From the NCBI GenBank assembly GCA_013146195.2, contig CM028379.1, forward strand, positions 155,774,437-155,838,436: a stretch of DNA of 64,000 nt, written 5' to 3'. A model generated the notes under the pieces. It made no database searches. It had not been told where the DNA came from and worked only from the letters and a program-made list of their open reading frames with translations. Below are positions 60,757 to 64,000 of the stretch, one piece after another (position 1 is the first letter of the stretch; every line of letters starts with the position of its first letter). This stretch comes from Codonopsis lanceolata (taxonomy: Eukaryota > Streptophyta > Magnoliopsida > Asterales > Campanulaceae). Both the position numbers and the translations under genes were made by a program.

Positions 60757-61150
60757 TGTCACTTTTAATTTCTAAAAGTGTCACTTTGCATCTTTAATAA
60801 AAAAATATAATTTTTTTCTTTAATAGTTTCACTTTTGATCACGAAGTGTCATTTTGAATTAAAAATGAATTTAATCAAAGTTTTAAGTTGATTTATGATT
60901 AAAATGCAACGTTTGGACACTTAGGACTTCAGCAGCCGAGTTTCGAAAAATGGAGTGCACCGGAGCATGATCTAAAAGATGGAGGGCACCGAGCAATTAT
61001 TGAGGCCAAGTTCATTAATGTGGTGGCACTCTCATAGCGTGCCACGTGTCCCTCTAAGAAGCAGACTCATGAACTCTTCTTCGGGTGACCCGCGCCTCTC
61101 TTTCTGGATCCAGCCTGCCTGCCCGGATTTTCATCATTTTTCTCTATCTC
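60757..61150 (+). mobile_element. Partial relative of the TGTCACTTTT element
   Basis: Shares gtcacttttaa / aaagtgtcacttt repeats and a downstream segment (aaaaatggagtgcaccggagc) with 11150-11400 (gaaaatggagggacaccggagc). It abuts the Helitron gene break. Terminal repeats were not found. Confidence 0.5.
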
Positions 61151-61600
61151 ATTTTAACTTATTTTCTTACTAGCAACCAATGGTCTTCTTTGAAGATTAT
61201 CCGCTCAAAAACCTCATTTTTATTGAAGATCCGCAAGACGTTCTTACACAAGTTTTTGCTAATATTTAATCACCTTATCATATCATTTTGGTCTTTGTGC
61301 CTTAAAGAATGAGGGGGAGGGAAAGATTAAGATGGGGCCAATAAAGTAGTACTCTTTATGTTTCATTTTAACTTGTTTTCTTATTGGGCAACCAATAGTC
61401 TTCTTTGATGAGTTATTTGTTCAAAAACCTATTTTTCTCTTTTTTGGAACTCCTTTTTACGGATTGAAAATCCGTCAGGTGGTTTTACACAAGTTTTTGT
61501 CAACATTTAATCACCTTAGTATATCATTTTGGTCTATGGGCCATAAAGAATGATGGAGATGGGAAGAGTAAGACGTGGCCAATAAAGTAGTATACTCTCT
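61151..61600 (+). repeat. Tandem duplication of about 215 bp
   Basis: 61151-61360 and 61366-61597 share attttaactt(a/g)ttttctta, caaccaat(g/a)gtcttcttt, ttacacaagttttt, atttaatcacctta and ccaataaagtagta. Confidence 0.8.
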
Positions 61601-62199
61601 CTATTTCGGGTGAAAAGTTCCCGTTTGAAAGCCAAACTTTTTAAGAAAATGACAATTTTCTTAAAAATGATACTTTTAGCACATTAGTAATAAAATGATA
61701 CTTTCATGCCTTTATTTTTTAAAGTGGACTCTTTAAGTGAAACATCTCAAAATGAAATAGTAAACTCTTTGCTCGGAACTAGGGGTGGCAAAATGGGTGT
61801 TATGGATAATAACAGAACGGAATGCGTATATAATTAGCATTAAAGTTGGTCATAATTACAAAAATATTTGAACATAATTAATATGTTAATAATAAATGTG
61901 GAGGATAGAGTTGAAATGTTATGAAGGTGGTAAACATATTTTTTGAAAGTTAACTATTACTATGAAGCATTCCAAAATAGTGTAGCTAGTGAACTCATTG
62001 CCCGAGAATATAAAACAAATAACGTTGAACGGATAGAGTAAGTTCAAGAAGTGAAAATAAACTAGAACGAATTACTTCGAGAATAACTAATTCTAATGTT
62101 TGTGGGAAGTTTTTGTAAAATTGCTTCACCACATGTTGCATCTGATTTGTTCCAATTTACAGTAAAAAAACATATGTTGCAAATTTACGGCGTGGCCGA
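61601..62199. other. MITE-like sequence and 3' flank of the receptor kinase gene
   Basis: 61600-62040 resembles the Stowaway-like stretch at 23160-23370 (cattccaaaatagt, attttttgaaagtta). The last 150 bases should hold the 3' UTR of the kinase gene. Confidence 0.4.
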
Positions 62200-64000
62200 T
62201 CATCTAGGTGACATTGAAGTGTGACTACATGTAGCTTTAGATGATGGATGAGTTGTGACTGTGAAGGAGCTAAATTGATTAAACTCTCTCTTCATCGCCC
62301 TGTAGACATGATCTAAGCCTTCTTCAATCAACTCCAATACAGCCTGCGGCATTGGCGGTAAGTTAATCTCAACCGATCCTTCCAACATCTTCACCACGTC
62401 CCCCATCGTAGGCCTCATCCCAACCTCATCTTGGATGCACCAAAATGCAGTTTTCAATGCTACTATGAGTTCATCTTCTTCCACCGACCCTTCTAGCCGC
62501 CTATCCGCCACTTTCATTGCTCTCCCGTTTGTCATCTCCTGATCAGAAAATAGCGTTAAAATCATGAATTAACGCTAATTGGGCAATGCCACACTACCAG
62601 GGAGAAAAAAAAACATATATACAGTACCTTGAAAGCCCATCCTGGATAAAAGAAGTCCTCTGCATCAAAAGTCATGTCGAGGTTTCTCCTACCACCGATG
62701 ATCTCTAGTAGAAGCATTCCATAACTGTACACATCAGCTTTTACTGTTACAGGGCGGTTACTAACCCACTCTGGAGCCAAGTAGCCTCTTGTGCCTCTGA
62801 CCATCGTCACAACCTGCGAGTGCTCTCTCCCCATCAACTTAGCTAGTCCAAAATCCGATACCTTTGGACAGAAGTTCTCATCTAAAAGAATATTTTCTGG
62901 CTTAATGTCACAGTGGATTATCCTGTTTCGGCATTGCTCGTGAAAATACGCAATCCCTTGTGCAGTACCAACAGCTACATCATACCTAGTTGACCAATCT
63001 AGTATCCTATCTCGACATTTACCCGAAGGAAATATCCACTTGTCCAAGGATCCATTCTTCATAAACTCGTACACCAAAAGCCTGTCAATTTTAATACTCT
63101 CATTAACTAGTGTAAATCTTTTTGAGGTTAATGCACATCGTCAACATTTGTGAGAATCACAACTTACCTTTGTGAACCTTCAGAGCAATATCCACAAAGA
63201 CGAACCAAGTTCATGTGATGCATTGAGCCGATGGTATTTACTTCTGTTATAAATTCTCTCTCGCCATGAGGCAGAATCCGGTCTAGTTTCTTCACTGCAA
63301 TCAAAGTCCCATCTCCAAGTACTCCCTTGTATACACTACCAAAACCACCTACAAACATGACTTAAAATTAGTGAGAAAAATAGCATGAGAGTGAAAAAGA
63401 AAATAGCAAAACTAATAGGCTAATATAATTACCTGTTCCAAGCAACTCAGAAAAATGGCTAGTCCTGCTTTGCAAATCTCGGTAGGTGAAGTTCATTGGA
63501 GCCTCAGACATGATTAAGGAGTCTTTAGAGGTTCTCTTTAAGGATCTCCTTCTATGAACAGTTACATACAACAAGCAACAGAGGAGCCCGATTAGAAGAG
63601 TCATGCTCAGAACAATGGGAATAACTAAGACCTTGGTACGAGCACTTTTGTCTGCTCCATCTGAAGAATCCCCGGCTCTAGTTGACCCACCTCTCGAGTT
63701 TGATGATCCATTGGACTCGACCTTCACAAACAGGGTTGAGACAGGATCCTCGAACCCACCAAACTCCAAGTTCCTCAAAATCCAACAATAAGGTGTTTCC
63801 TCTTTAAGCCCATAGAGAGAGGCCACACACTCGCAATCAGATAAACAAGCATCCCCACACTTTGACACTGTAGATATATCGCTATAGTTTGCTATGACAG
63901 ATGATTCCGAGTAATAGTAATTCGTTTGTTGCACCATTGCAATCTTGAATTGAGATGTCAAGTTCTCGTGATGTGCCCCACATTCCCCAGTCAAGGATGA
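62200..64000 (-). CDS. G-type lectin receptor-like protein kinase, C-terminal part
   Basis: Four exons on the minus strand, the first running off the window: 64000-63433, 63348-63168, 63081-62628 and 62538-62200. All borders are GT-AG and the joined 1542 nt stay in frame (513 residues plus stop). Order: Cys-rich PAN-like extracellular end (CGDACLSDCECVASLYGL, PYCWILRNLEFGG), Ser/Gly linker, one transmembrane helix (VLVIPIVLSMTLLIGLLCCL), basic stop-transfer, then a full kinase: GTGGFGSVYKG, VKKL, catalytic loop HCDIKPEN, DFG, GTRGYLAPEW. HCD instead of HRD makes it a non-RD kinase. The C-terminal tail ends SMSPR. It closely resembles Arabidopsis At5g24080 as remembered. The lectin domains and signal peptide lie outside. 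Ligand unknown. Confidence 0.93.

Larger units (their letters stand above)
57957..60757 (+). pseudogene. Decayed Helitron Rep/helicase-like gene (N-terminal part)
   Basis: Fragments in order match plant Helitron Rep proteins: CTFCGAWFWYEERLA (zinc-binding start, about 57990); FRQNIWSYNNMFNFTSMGG, GQNYHLIENLLPPMG and FAQLYIYDTENEVENR (58060-58370); LDTNNVLVHSFRM and YNLPTAYEVAALVVGDFD (59015-59255); PKIDRFVVARGLKPEDRPN and FKVKLDGLIKYL (60050-60190); YTVEFQKRGLLHSDILLFL (60310 on); CLKHFPKK, DEDGYLVYRRRD; and, past a TGA, HLNVEWCNQPCAIKYL. The HUH motif, normally H.H, reads LLHSDIL, so the second His is lost. Stops, frameshifts, a MITE (58372-58914) and an LTR-like insert (59590-59950) break it. 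It ends abruptly at 60757, before the helicase. Confidence 0.85.

Overview
The window is nuclear DNA of a flowering plant, most likely a eudicot. Three of the four host genes have plant-specific architectures: a DYW-type PPR protein, a chloroplast DUF3143 protein and a G-type lectin receptor kinase. Genes are sparse, have GT-AG introns, and sit in a dense bed of nested plant transposons. A 100-base N gap lies at 47463-47562.

Host genes, left to right: (1) 11639-13684, minus, an intronless 681-residue PPR-DYW protein, probably an organellar RNA editing factor close to Arabidopsis At3g49142. (2) 14162-18320, minus, a three-exon gene whose joined frame is 993 codons and resembles Treslin/TICRR/Sld3 replication-initiation proteins; two E2F-like sites lie upstream of its ATG. 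(3) 38698-42709, plus, a two-exon DUF3143 protein of 172 residues with a 3.5 kb transposon-filled intron. (4) 62200-64000, minus, the C-terminal 513 residues of a lectin-type receptor kinase like At5g24080, in four exons and running off the window.

Mobile DNA fills the rest. 422-8604 is an LTR retrotransposon with a perfect 5-bp target duplication, a tRNA-Asp-like primer site, gag and protease remains but no RT or integrase; a 3.9 kb LTR-like element sits inside its gag. 10046-11567, 18553-20273 and 21787-22637 are Mutator-like elements with long terminal inverted repeats and 9-bp target duplications; 21233-21600 and 58372-58914 are hAT-like MITEs. 24175-29140 is a decayed plant-mobile-domain gene carrying a 66-bp satellite. 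29705-35240 holds Tat/Ogre-like remains: tandem repeats in a 3' UTR, a 3' LTR, then a second 5' LTR with tRNA-Arg-type primer site and gag. A copia LTR follows (35567-37112). 43764-47420 is a palindromic element carrying a 193-bp satellite, embedded in an ~80-bp repeat field. 47563-50147 is a minus-strand copia gag-pol relic. 51761-53617 is a hAT element into which a complete Helitron (52377-53535) has jumped. 57957-60757 is a decayed Helitron Rep gene.

The host genes do not form an operon-like unit. I found no bacterial-type system, CRISPR or defence island. The most unusual material is repeat architecture: satellite-like arrays contained inside individual transposons, arrays of short hairpins, and Mutator-like insertions next to the replication gene promoter. 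All readings come from inspection by eye; no alignment or database search was run.
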